A stretch of DNA of 7,085 nucleotides, from assembly GCA_041481485.1 (NCBI GenBank), contig JBGPBY010000385.1, forward strand, positions 1-7,085. Direction: 5' to 3'. The notes below the pieces were generated by a model, which did no database searches, was not told the origin of the DNA, and was given only the letters and a program-made list of their open reading frames with translations. Below are positions 1 through 5,947 of the stretch, piece by piece. Position 1 is the first letter of the stretch. Every line of letters starts with the position of its first letter. The translations under genes and the position numbers were made by a program. Origin of the DNA: JBGPBY01 sp041481485. Its GTDB lineage: Bacteria > Acidobacteriota > Terriglobia > 20CM-2-55-15.

Positions 1-18
1 GCCATTTCTTGATGCCCA

Positions 19-46
19 CCCTCTCCCGTTGGGAGAGGGATTTTTT
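19..46 (+). terminator. Rho-independent terminator-like hairpin (forward strand)
   Basis: A perfect 9-bp stem (19-27 with 31-39, C/G and T/A pairs only) closes a 3-base GTT loop and is followed by one A and six T. This is a classic intrinsic terminator for transcription running left to right, so it would serve a gene to the left of the window. Read on the other strand, the stem is preceded by A residues and has no following U-tract, so it is a poor intrinsic terminator for the reverse-strand operon that ends 18 bases away. The stem sequence (CCCTCTCCC / GGGAGAGGG) also resembles a widespread intergenic repeat, so a repeat origin is possible. Confidence 0.6.
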
Positions 47-56
47 CCAGACCTCG

Positions 57-3000
57 CTACTCGATTCCGCGAATCGTGCGGGCGCGCGATACCAGGCCGA
101 TAAACTCCTGGCGGTAGCCGTTTCGATCCGTGCCCTTGCTCCCCTGCGCATTTTCGAGAACATCGCTGATCGACGCCTTTCCACGATACGGAGAATCCCT
201 CAAAATCATTCCGAACTCCGCAACCGATGCGGCGAAACGGAAGTCGGCGCTGGCCCGAGAGAACTGAGTTTTGCGATCTACCAGCGGAAGCGAAATCAGC
301 TTGCTTTCCGTTCCGGTTGGTTCTTTGTAGCGAATTTTGAGAGTCAGCATCTCGTTCGATGCGTTGCGGTTTGCCGCAGGGGCTACGGCGCGATCGGCTG
401 CCGGGATCTGATACTTCAAAGGATCGACATTGGGTCCGGGAACATCGCCGCCTCGCGGCACGATTTCATAGAGTGCCGTAACGGTATGTCCGGCGCCCAT
501 ATCGCCGGCGTCTTTGCGGTCGTTGTTGAAGTCGGCGTTGGCAAGCAGGCGATTCTCGTATCCGATCAGGCGATACGCTTCAACCACTGCCGGATTGAAT
601 TCCACCTGCAGCTTGACGTCTTTGGCGACCGTCACCAGCGTGCCACCCATTTGTTCGACGAGGACCTTGTACGCTTCGTTCTGCGAATCCAGATAAGCGT
701 AGTGCCCGTTGCCGTTGTCAGCCAGCTTCTTCATCATGGAGTCATTCAAATTGTCGGTGCCGACTCCGAGCACAGTGAGAAACACACCGGTCTTTGCATT
801 ATCCTGAATCATGCGAACCATGTCGTTCTGATTGACGACGCCAAGATTGAAATCTCCATCGGTAGCGAGAATGACGCGATTCACTCCGCCAGGGATGAAA
901 TTGTTTGACGCAATCTGATAAGCCAGCTGAATTCCGGCGCTGCCGTTGGTGGAGCCACCGGCTTCGAGATTGTCGAGCGCCCGCATGATGACGTCTTTGC
1001 GGCCGCCGTCGGTCGATTGCAAGGCGACACCGGAGCTTCCGGCGTAGACCACGATGGCCACATGATCATTTTCGCCGAGCTGATTCGTCAGCATCTTCAG
1101 ACCACTCTTGATGAGTGGTAGCCGTTCCGGTGGCTGCATCGAACCGGACACATCGATGAGAAACACCAGATTCGTTTTGTCCCTTCGGCGCGTATCGATG
1201 TCCCTGGCTTTGACTCCAATCCGAACCAGGCGATGCGACGGACTCCACGGCGCGGAGGCAACTTCCAGCTGCGCCCCGATAGGATTGGAACCCGTGGGCT
1301 GAGGATAATCGTAATTGAAGTAATTGATCATTTCTTCAATACGGACGGCATCGTGCGGCGGCGCCTGATTCTGAGTCAGGAAGCGGCGAAGATTCGCATA
1401 CGACGCCGTATCCACGTCGCTCGAAAACGTCGACAGCGGTTCGTCGGAAACTCGGCGAAACGGATTGTCGACAACCGGGCTGTAGTTTCCGCCAGGTGCG
1501 ATAGTCCGATCGTTATTGTTGACTCCATCGATACGGGCCGGCGATGCCGCTGGCGCCGGTGTCGCGCGCGCCGCAGGGGGCGCTGGCGGCGGCGGTGGTG
1601 GCGCCGCTCCAGCAGCGGGAGCACCGCCGCGTGCACCAGCGGGCGCACCGCCAGCCGCAGCTGCATTACCACCCCGGCCGCCACCGGCGGCCCCGCCGCC
1701 TCCACGTCCACCGCCGCCACCTCCGCCAGCAGCACGCTGACCTTGCCCCTGACCTTGGCCCGCAGCATTTCCGTTGCTGTTGTTATTGTTATTGCCGGAC
1801 TTAGCCTGCCCCTGTCCCGCCTGCTGTCCCCCCTGTCCCTGAAATCCATCAACGCTAACTGTGACGTTTCCGTTTCCTGCTCCACCTTTTGCTTCGGCCA
1901 GCTGGGTAAGGTAAACCAACAAATCATCTTGATTGTCTGGGAGATTAAGCAGGGCATCTCCGGTCTTCGTATCCTTGCTCAAACTGGAATTCGGGTTCAC
2001 GCCGAGTCCGTCGCGTGTCGTATTGACGGTGTTGGGAGAGTTGCGAGCCTGCTGTTCGGTCCTGACTCCTGGCAAAGTTGCGAGCAGTTCCAGGACATTA
2101 TTGCCGACCAACGGTAAATTCTGGACTTGATTCGCGGTGAGCACATCCCCAACGGACGCCGAACTTTCTCTAAGGACCTTGCCGGCTTCGACGGAAACCG
2201 AGGCCACTTGGCTGGAGTTCCCAAGATTCAACTTCATGTTGACGCGTTGAGAATCCGCATTGCCGAGGTTGATATTTGGCACAGTCGTCTTCTGAAATCC
2301 GCTGAGTTCGGCTGTTATCGTGTAGGGTCCGGGAGCCAAACTGGAAAACGAAAACACTCCTGAATCATTAGTTAATGCAGTGGCCGTAACACCCGTAATT
2401 GCGTTCGATGCGGTTACGGTTACACCGGGTATTAAAGCGTTCATGGGGTCTTGAATGACTCCACCAATCGACGAAATACCGGCGGTTCCTGGAATGATGG
2501 TTCCAACAAGCGGCAAGTTACGCAACTGACCACCCTGCACGGGCGCCCCGATCACTTCCTTCTTTTCGGACTTTTCGGCGGGCTCTGCAGCCGGGTGGTT
2601 TACGGCAATTTTAGCGGTGCCGAGATTTCCCTGGGCATTCGAAACCGGCGGTTGCACCGGCGTTTCAATTCCGGTGCGCGGCACATCAATCCCTTGTGTG
2701 GTGGGAGTGGCCAATACTGCGGCCGGTTGACTCTCCGTCTTTAGCGCCGCATCTGCCTTAGCGATTTGCTTCGCCTCGTTTTCTGCAACCTTGCCAGAAT
2801 CTTTAAGTGTCGCCGTATCCGTTGCAGCCTGCGATTCCGTTTCCTCTTTCGATGTTTCTACCGACTTCATGACGCTTTGATACGTACCGGCATTCTGACC
2901 GGATTTCCGCACCGCCGGCAACACCACTGCAAACAGGATCAGTGCTGCAACAGCCATTGCACCGGCCACCATCGTGGCATTCCAGTTGAACCAGCGCGCT

Positions 3001-3257
3001 CTTCCATTTCTTCCCGTACTTCCAGCGGCCGCATGGACTGCTGCTCGCTGCTCGCGGGTCAGCCCGGAAATTGACGGCTGCAACATCGCCAGTTTCATTT
3101 CTTCATGAAGCGCGAAGGTGGCGTCGCGGAGCTCCTGCACATAAGCGCGGGCATCTTCGGAGTTCTCGAGCAGGGTGTCTATCTCGGCGTGCTCCGACGG
3201 GTCGAGTTCGCCCAGGACGTAAGCTGTCCATTTCGGGTCGTCGGGGTTGAAATTCAT
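57..3257 (-). CDS. Membrane-anchored anti-sigma-like / carboxypeptidase-regulatory-like / YfbK-type VWA domain protein
   Basis: 1066 residues. Residues 1-55 resemble the helical anti-sigma domain (AYVLGELDP...), but the Hx3Cx2C zinc positions are Leu29, Ser33 and Ala36, so it is a zinc-free variant. Arg-rich residues 83-88 precede one membrane helix (about 95-115), which suggests N-in, C-out topology. After a polar linker, residues 262-345 form a carboxypeptidase-regulatory-like beta domain. Residues about 360-425 (QNLPLVGNN..., NTTRDGLGVN) match the start of the plug of acidobacterial Oar-like TonB receptors, but no beta-barrel follows. Residues 460-575 are Gly/Asn/Gln, then Gly/Ala, then Pro rich. 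Residues 598-655 look like the vWF_A N-terminal module. The VWA fold (about 695-875) keeps the MIDAS: D702-x-S704-x-S706, T770 and D800. The DUF3520-like end runs to about 1063. The start has a strong GAGGAGG five bases upstream and overlaps the sigma-factor stop, implying coupled translation. It probably binds and restrains the co-encoded sigma factor; what the outer part senses is unknown. Domains are clear; the sigma-regulating role is inferred. Confidence 0.9.
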   Translation of the reverse strand: MNFNPDDPKWTAYVLGELDPSEHAEIDTLLENSEDARAYVQELRDATFALHEEMKLAMLQPSISGLTREQRAAVHAAAGSTGRNGRARWFNWNATMVAGAMAVAALILFAVVLPAVRKSGQNAGTYQSVMKSVETSKEETESQAATDTATLKDSGKVAENEAKQIAKADAALKTESQPAAVLATPTTQGIDVPRTGIETPVQPPVSNAQGNLGTAKIAVNHPAAEPAEKSEKKEVIGAPVQGGQLRNLPLVGTIIPGTAGISSIGGVIQDPMNALIPGVTVTASNAITGVTATALTNDSGVFSFSSLAPGPYTITAELSGFQKTTVPNINLGNADSQRVNMKLNLGNSSQVASVSVEAGKVLRESSASVGDVLTANQVQNLPLVGNNVLELLATLPGVRTEQQARNSPNTVNTTRDGLGVNPNSSLSKDTKTGDALLNLPDNQDDLLVYLTQLAEAKGGAGNGNVTVSVDGFQGQGGQQAGQGQAKSGNNNNNSNGNAAGQGQGQGQRAAGGGGGGGRGGGGAAGGGRGGNAAAAGGAPAGARGGAPAAGAAPPPPPPAPPAARATPAPAASPARIDGVNNNDRTIAPGGNYSPVVDNPFRRVSDEPLSTFSSDVDTASYANLRRFLTQNQAPPHDAVRIEEMINYFNYDYPQPTGSNPIGAQLEVASAPWSPSHRLVRIGVKARDIDTRRRDKTNLVFLIDVSGSMQPPERLPLIKSGLKMLTNQLGENDHVAIVVYAGSSGVALQSTDGGRKDVIMRALDNLEAGGSTNGSAGIQLAYQIASNNFIPGGVNRVILATDGDFNLGVVNQNDMVRMIQDNAKTGVFLTVLGVGTDNLNDSMMKKLADNGNGHYAYLDSQNEAYKVLVEQMGGTLVTVAKDVKLQVEFNPAVVEAYRLIGYENRLLANADFNNDRKDAGDMGAGHTVTALYEIVPRGGDVPGPNVDPLKYQIPAADRAVAPAANRNASNEMLTLKIRYKEPTGTESKLISLPLVDRKTQFSRASADFRFAASVAEFGMILRDSPYRGKASISDVLENAQGSKGTDRNGYRQEFIGLVSRARTIRGIE
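1533..1880 (-). repeat. Low-complexity Gly/Asn/Gln - Gly/Ala/Arg - Pro linker inside the VWA gene
   Basis: This encodes residues 460-575 of the long VWA protein. Composition changes in blocks: Gly/Gln/Asn (460-508), Gly/Arg/Ala (509-548), then a proline run and Pro/Ala (549-573). Codons vary within the runs (GGC, GGT, GGA, AGC-type neighbours), so it is not a simple triplet slippage tract. It separates the plug-like fragment from the VWA module and is probably a disordered spacer. The GC-skewed repetition creates long spurious reading frames on the forward strand. Confidence 0.8.
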
Positions 3258-3269
3258 GGCATCCTCCTC
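3254..3269 (-). promoter_or_regulatory. ATGA stop-start overlap with strong Shine-Dalgarno
   Basis: On the reverse strand the sigma-factor stop TGA (3256-3254) and the start ATG (3257-3255) of the VWA gene share the four bases ATGA. GAGGAGG (3269-3263) lies five bases upstream of that ATG, inside the last codons of the sigma gene. This fixes the start of the downstream gene and is the usual layout for translational coupling, keeping sigma factor and putative anti-sigma in step. Confidence 0.85.
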
Positions 3270-3757
3270 GTGGTTTCGGAAAGCATCTGTTGCCGGATAT
3301 TCCGGACAGCGGTGTGAATTAGAAATCCAACATTGGTGACGGAAAGTTTGGTGATGTCGCTGATCTCCTTGTAACTGAGATCGGATTGAAACTTGAGGTA
3401 GATCACCTCGCGTTGATTTCGGGGGAGAGTTTTCACCACCTGAAGAATCTCACTCACCGTTTGCTTTTCATCGAGGCCGGGAGCAACTCCGGCTTCGATT
3501 TGTCCCAGAGGTGTCATTCGCGTTTCCTTTCGCCGCACGTCGTAAGACAGGTTGCGGCAAACTGTAAACAGCCATTGGGCAAGATGCCCGGAAATACGGT
3601 CAGGATCTTCCTTGCACAACCGCAGGAATGTTTCCTGTACTACCTCACGCGCGGACTCGATGTCGTTCAGGATCCAACACGCATATCGGATCAGCGGTCG
3701 TTCGTGAAGCTCCAGCGCTTCCTCGATCCATCGCGATTTTCGTGAGTCGTCGTTCAT
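3254..3757 (-). CDS. RNA polymerase sigma factor, sigma-70 family, ECF-type
   Basis: 167 residues, a normal ECF sigma length. Residues about 16-80 form region 2: the stretch RYACWILNDIESAREVVQE followed by TFLRL matches the core-binding and -10 recognition helices, and WLFTVCRNLSYDVRR is the end of region 2. Residues about 100-158 form region 4: LPRNQREVIYLKFQSDLSYK leads into the helix-turn-helix that reads the -35 element. There is no region 1 or 3 and no C-terminal extension. The start at 3757 has AGAAGG four bases upstream and begins exactly where family homology is expected; an in-frame ATG at 3910 would add 51 unrelated residues running into the divergent methyltransferase gene. It is translationally coupled to the following membrane protein, whose cytoplasmic N-terminus looks like an anti-sigma domain, so its activity is probably controlled by that partner. 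Target genes cannot be told from the sequence; no clear ECF autoregulatory promoter was found upstream. Confidence 0.93.
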   Translation of the reverse strand: MNDDSRKSRWIEEALELHERPLIRYACWILNDIESAREVVQETFLRLCKEDPDRISGHLAQWLFTVCRNLSYDVRRKETRMTPLGQIEAGVAPGLDEKQTVSEILQVVKTLPRNQREVIYLKFQSDLSYKEISDITKLSVTNVGFLIHTAVRNIRQQMLSETTRRMP

Positions 3758-3805
3758 GAGGCCTTCTGTTGGTGACAACGCCGGGGGAGCCGGTTTCTTA
3801 GACCA

Positions 3806-3835
3806 TCGACAAAAAATTTCAGGGAATACTATAAG
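3806..3835 (+). promoter_or_regulatory. Candidate sigma-70 promoter for the methyltransferase gene
   Basis: In the 91-bp divergent gap (3758-3848), TCGACA (3806-3811, one mismatch to TTGACA) is followed after 18 bases by TATAAG (3830-3835, one mismatch to TATAAT). Transcription would start near 3842, leaving only a few bases of leader before the ATG at 3849; the weak AAGG upstream lies inside the -10 box, so the message may be nearly leaderless. The same gap must also hold the promoter of the reverse-strand sigma operon, but I see no convincing match there. Confidence 0.35.
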
Positions 3836-3848
3836 GTAACTGGCACCA

Positions 3849-4631
3849 ATGAGGGATTTGTTCAGCCAATGGCTCGATGCCCTGGAAAAACGGCACCTCG
3901 CCAGCCTCACCTTCCAGGAGGTTCGCCGGTCCGTGCAGGCGCTCTCATCCCTCTATGTCGAACGGCGTGACCGCCTTGCTCAGGGAAGCGCCCTGGACGG
4001 CGCCGGCAAGCGGGCGGCTTTTGCCTGCTATTTCAGTCCTCTGCATTTTCTGCTGGTGCGCGAGATTGTCCGTAACCTGAAAACCGGAATGACGCCTGTG
4101 TCCCAGGTCGTCGACATCGGTTGCGGGACCGGCATTGCCGGAGCAGCGTGGGCACTGGAAATGGTACCAACGCCTCGAGTCGTTGGAATTGACCGAAATT
4201 CGTGGGCACTCGGAGAAGCAAAATGGAACTGTTCCCAATTTCAACTGAACGCGGCCTTCAAGAACCAGGATATCGAATCGTTCCGCATTCCCAGGGATTC
4301 CGCTATTGTCGGTGCGTTTGCCATTAATGAATTGACGGAACCCGCACGCCATCGAGCACTGAAAGCGGTTATTTCCGCGGCACGGCACGGTTCACCAGCC
4401 TTGATCGTCGAGCCCATTGCACGGCGCAGCGCATTGTGGTGGCCGGAATGGACGGAAGCATTCCGTGGCGCCGGTGGAAGAGCAGACGAGTGGCGATTCC
4501 AAATTGAACTTCCCGAAAAACTCGCATTGATGGACAAATCTGCGGGGCTCGATCACCGTGAACTCACGGGCCGCTCGCTGTGGCTGCCGGGTGGGGACGG
4601 GCAATCGTGTTCCCAGCCGCGTTCACTGTAG
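3849..4631 (+). CDS. Class I SAM-dependent methyltransferase (Rsm22-like features)
   Basis: 260 residues, soluble, no signal peptide. The nucleotide-binding core is clear: motif I VVDIGCGTGIAG (87-98) binds S-adenosylmethionine, VVGIDRNSWAL (111-121) ends strand 2 with the ribose-binding Asp115, and AFAINEL (156-162) fits motif IV. Residues 184-190 (ALIVEPI) form the following strand. The helical N-terminal part ending in a CYFSPLHFLLVREIV segment (60-74), and the INEL...EP spacing, recall Rsm22-type proteins that act on the small ribosomal subunit. The cysteine cluster near the end of that family is absent, so the substrate stays open. The start ATG has only a weak, distant AAGG. The last residues (about 250-260) have no family look, and the TAG stop (4629-4631) lies inside the inverted-repeat element, which suggests the C-terminus was reset by the repeat. 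It is transcribed divergently from the sigma operon and converges on the DUF6644-type pair. Confidence 0.8.
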   Translation: MRDLFSQWLDALEKRHLASLTFQEVRRSVQALSSLYVERRDRLAQGSALDGAGKRAAFACYFSPLHFLLVREIVRNLKTGMTPVSQVVDIGCGTGIAGAAWALEMVPTPRVVGIDRNSWALGEAKWNCSQFQLNAAFKNQDIESFRIPRDSAIVGAFAINELTEPARHRALKAVISAARHGSPALIVEPIARRSALWWPEWTEAFRGAGGRADEWRFQIELPEKLALMDKSAGLDHRELTGRSLWLPGGDGQSCSQPRSL

Positions 4632-4708
4632 GGGCGGTCTGTGACCGCCCACAATGCGGAGGAATGCAGGCCTCTCAATTGTGGGCGGTCATAGACCGCC
4701 CCTACAGT
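4625..4708. repeat. REP/BIME-like pair of inverted palindromes headed by GTAG
   Basis: Two 31-base arms (4625-4655 and 4678-4708) are inverted copies of each other with a single non-Watson-Crick pair (G4641/T4692) around a 22-base spacer. Each arm is itself a palindrome: GGGCGGTC, three bases, GACCGCCC (4632-4650 and 4683-4701). Immediately 5' of each palindrome is GTAG (4628-4631 forward; 4705-4702 on the reverse strand). Hairpins headed by GTAG or GGAG are the known form of REP sequences handled by RAYT (TnpA-REP) transposases, and two in inverted order make a BIME. It fills the gap between two converging genes and supplies the methyltransferase stop codon. There is no T-tract on either side, so it is not a standard intrinsic terminator, though the RNA would fold strongly in both directions. 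Confidence 0.85.
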
Positions 4709-4762
4709 CGGAACCGCATTCATTCACACATTCACAAGTTCTATCGAAATAACTTGGGGGCC

Positions 4763-5239
4763 TTAGAAATAGCCGATGGCGCGGCCAAAAACCGCGACGC
4801 CAAACCACAGGAAAAGCGCCAGAAAACCGGTCAGGCCGCGGAGGAATGGTTTGGACTTTTCGGATCGGGTGACTTTTCGATATACCGTGAAATGAAACAG
4901 CGTTGCGGGAAAGAAGAACGCCATTTTGTACCAGTACATGTCGTTGCTGAAGCACTTCAGAGCTTCCGACGCGAACAGAGAGAAGCCTGTCACGGTGACA
5001 GTTACCAGACCGAGTAATGAAATCCATCCCAGCTGTTTGGCCACTTTGGAAACCGGGGTATCGAGCAGAATAAATCCGAATAACCGAAGGCTCATCAGGA
5101 ATACGGCGCCGAGCAGCAGCGTCAAACCAAAAAGATGCACCACTTCAATGACTGCAAACGGATATTGATGGTTCCGAATGACGTTTCCGAGACTGGTGTC
5201 TTCGGCCCAGACAAAGAACGGACGAAACGCGGGAATCAT
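4763..5239 (-). CDS. Four-helix membrane protein, DUF6644-like (second gene of the pair)
   Basis: 158 residues with four predicted membrane helices (about 27-56, 70-92, 103-120, 134-154). It aligns with its upstream neighbour along its whole length: W-x2-DT-x2-G-x2-IR, VIE-x2-H, GAV, LRL-x-GF, a second His in the third helix (H116), and the closing GR-x2-Y (152-157). This pattern matches the family annotated as DUF6644, whose function is not established. The two membrane histidines conserved in both copies (H35 and H116 here) would suit heme or another cofactor, but that is inference. The start has GGAGGT eight bases upstream, and the gene follows its paralogue by 19 bases, so both are surely one transcript. 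Unlike the paralogue it has an aromatic-rich MYWYKMAFFF segment at 101-110 and lacks the WDT...PP loop. The stop is TAA, 54 bases from the REP-like element. Confidence 0.82.
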   Translation of the reverse strand: MIPAFRPFFVWAEDTSLGNVIRNHQYPFAVIEVVHLFGLTLLLGAVFLMSLRLFGFILLDTPVSKVAKQLGWISLLGLVTVTVTGFSLFASEALKCFSNDMYWYKMAFFFPATLFHFTVYRKVTRSEKSKPFLRGLTGFLALFLWFGVAVFGRAIGYF

Positions 5240-5258
5240 GTATCGCTACCTCCAGGAA

Positions 5259-5750
5259 TCAGAACGTATAGGCCATCAGCCGTCCCGCGGCAATGATTAT
5301 GGTCCACAACAAAATCGAGAATAATCCGGCCATGCGCGCGCTGGTGGGAGGAATACCTGCCGTGTCCCACTGCGCCTGGCTTCTTTGCGTCTTCAGGTGG
5401 AAGTACAGGATATTGATTCCCGCAAGAATAAGAGCGATGACTTTGATGCGAAAGAATATGCTGTTATATGCCTTAGCCGCCTGACACCAGAAGAGCAGTA
5501 CGCCCGTAATCATCATGATCACGAAACCTGGCATCATCCACTTGAAAATATTGGCCTGCATTTGCGAAATCGGTTTGTCCTTCATGGAGAAACCCATCAG
5601 GCGCAGGTCCCACCACAGAACGGCTCCGACGGATATTCCCAGGGCCAGGACATGCATACCCTCAATAACCGGGAAAAAGAAAATCGATTCCCGAATCTGA
5701 GTCCCCCAATCCGTGTCCTGAAGCCACTGACACATTTCCAATAACGACAT
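5259..5750 (-). CDS. Four-helix membrane protein, DUF6644-like (first gene of the pair)
   Basis: 163 residues, four predicted membrane helices (about 22-46, 68-90, 98-118, 138-158). It shows the full family pattern: W9-x2-DT (12-13), FPVIEGMHVL (26-35) with H33, GAVLWWDLRLMGF (42-54), RIK (101-103) before helix 3, H118 at its end, a WDT (128-130)...PP loop and GR-x2-AY (156-161). I recognise this as the DUF6644 kind of protein; the molecular role is unknown. The start has GAGGT six to seven bases upstream. It is the leading gene of a two-gene reverse-strand unit with a diverged paralogue, which suggests a heterodimer or an old tandem duplication. A short GC palindrome (5773-5786) lies in its presumed leader. 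It diverges from a secreted esterase gene, with a 197-bp shared upstream region. Confidence 0.84.
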   Translation of the reverse strand: MSLLEMCQWLQDTDWGTQIRESIFFFPVIEGMHVLALGISVGAVLWWDLRLMGFSMKDKPISQMQANIFKWMMPGFVIMMITGVLLFWCQAAKAYNSIFFRIKVIALILAGINILYFHLKTQRSQAQWDTAGIPPTSARMAGLFSILLWTIIIAAGRLMAYTF

Positions 5751-5947
5751 TCTGAAACCTCGTTGTTGAGTTGCGGGCTGGCCCGCCGGCAGTCTTTGAA
5801 CGCAGAAATATTAACGCAGCACACTATCGAGACTTACTGAAAAGTTCCTTAAATTGCCGTCTTGGTTTGTACGTTTGGATAAAGAGAATCGACAGGATAT
5901 ACTCCGCGGCGGCATCGAGTTTCATCGAAAACAGAAGGGGTACCCGC
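5751..5947. other. Divergent intergenic region with short GC palindrome
   Basis: 197 bases between the start of the DUF6644-like pair (reverse) and the esterase (forward). It holds a perfect palindrome GCGGGC-TG-GCCCGC at 5773-5786, about 23 bases upstream of the reverse-strand start, which could be an operator or a leader hairpin. An AT-rich TAATAT on the reverse strand (near 5807-5812) could be a -10 box but has no good -35 partner. A forward promoter candidate is listed separately. No further small gene with a convincing ribosome binding site was seen. Confidence 0.4.
5875..5903 (+). promoter_or_regulatory. Candidate promoter for the esterase gene
   Basis: TATACT (5898-5903, one mismatch to the -10 consensus) is preceded after 17 bases by TTGGAT (5875-5880, only the TTG half matches the -35). 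Transcription would start near 5910 and give a leader of about 38 bases carrying the AAGGGG ribosome binding site at 5935-5940. The weak -35 makes this tentative. Confidence 0.35.

Noticed and set aside
9..908. 299-codon forward reading frame opposite the VWA domain
   Set aside because: No ribosome binding site and no recognisable domain; it mirrors the codon bias of the strongly supported reverse-strand VWA domain.
1233..2117. 294-codon forward frame and shorter Ala/Pro- or Arg-rich frames over the low-complexity tract
   Set aside because: These arise from the GC-rich repetitive codons of the reverse-strand linker; the product is Arg/Thr/Ser low complexity with no fold or start signal.
3758..3910. 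Longer sigma factor starting at 3910
   Set aside because: The extra 51 residues have no sigma-factor similarity, overlap the divergent methyltransferase, and the ATG at 3757 has a good AGAAGG.
4625..4708. The inverted repeat as an intrinsic terminator or as transposon ends
   Set aside because: No U-tract follows on either strand, and only 22 bases lie between the arms, so no transposase gene can be enclosed; the GTAG-headed palindromes fit REP/BIME better.
4736..4755. Imperfect AAGTT/AACTT dyad downstream of the DUF6644-like pair
   Set aside because: The stem is only five pairs before mismatches and AT-rich; not distinguishable from chance.
4580..5017. 145-codon forward frame crossing the repeat and the DUF6644-like gene
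   Set aside because: It runs through the inverted repeat and is antisense to a clear membrane protein; no domain or ribosome binding site.
5771..5947. Longer esterase starting at 5771
   Set aside because: It would place 59 unrelated residues before an evident signal peptide; the ATG at 5948 has its own AAGGGG site.
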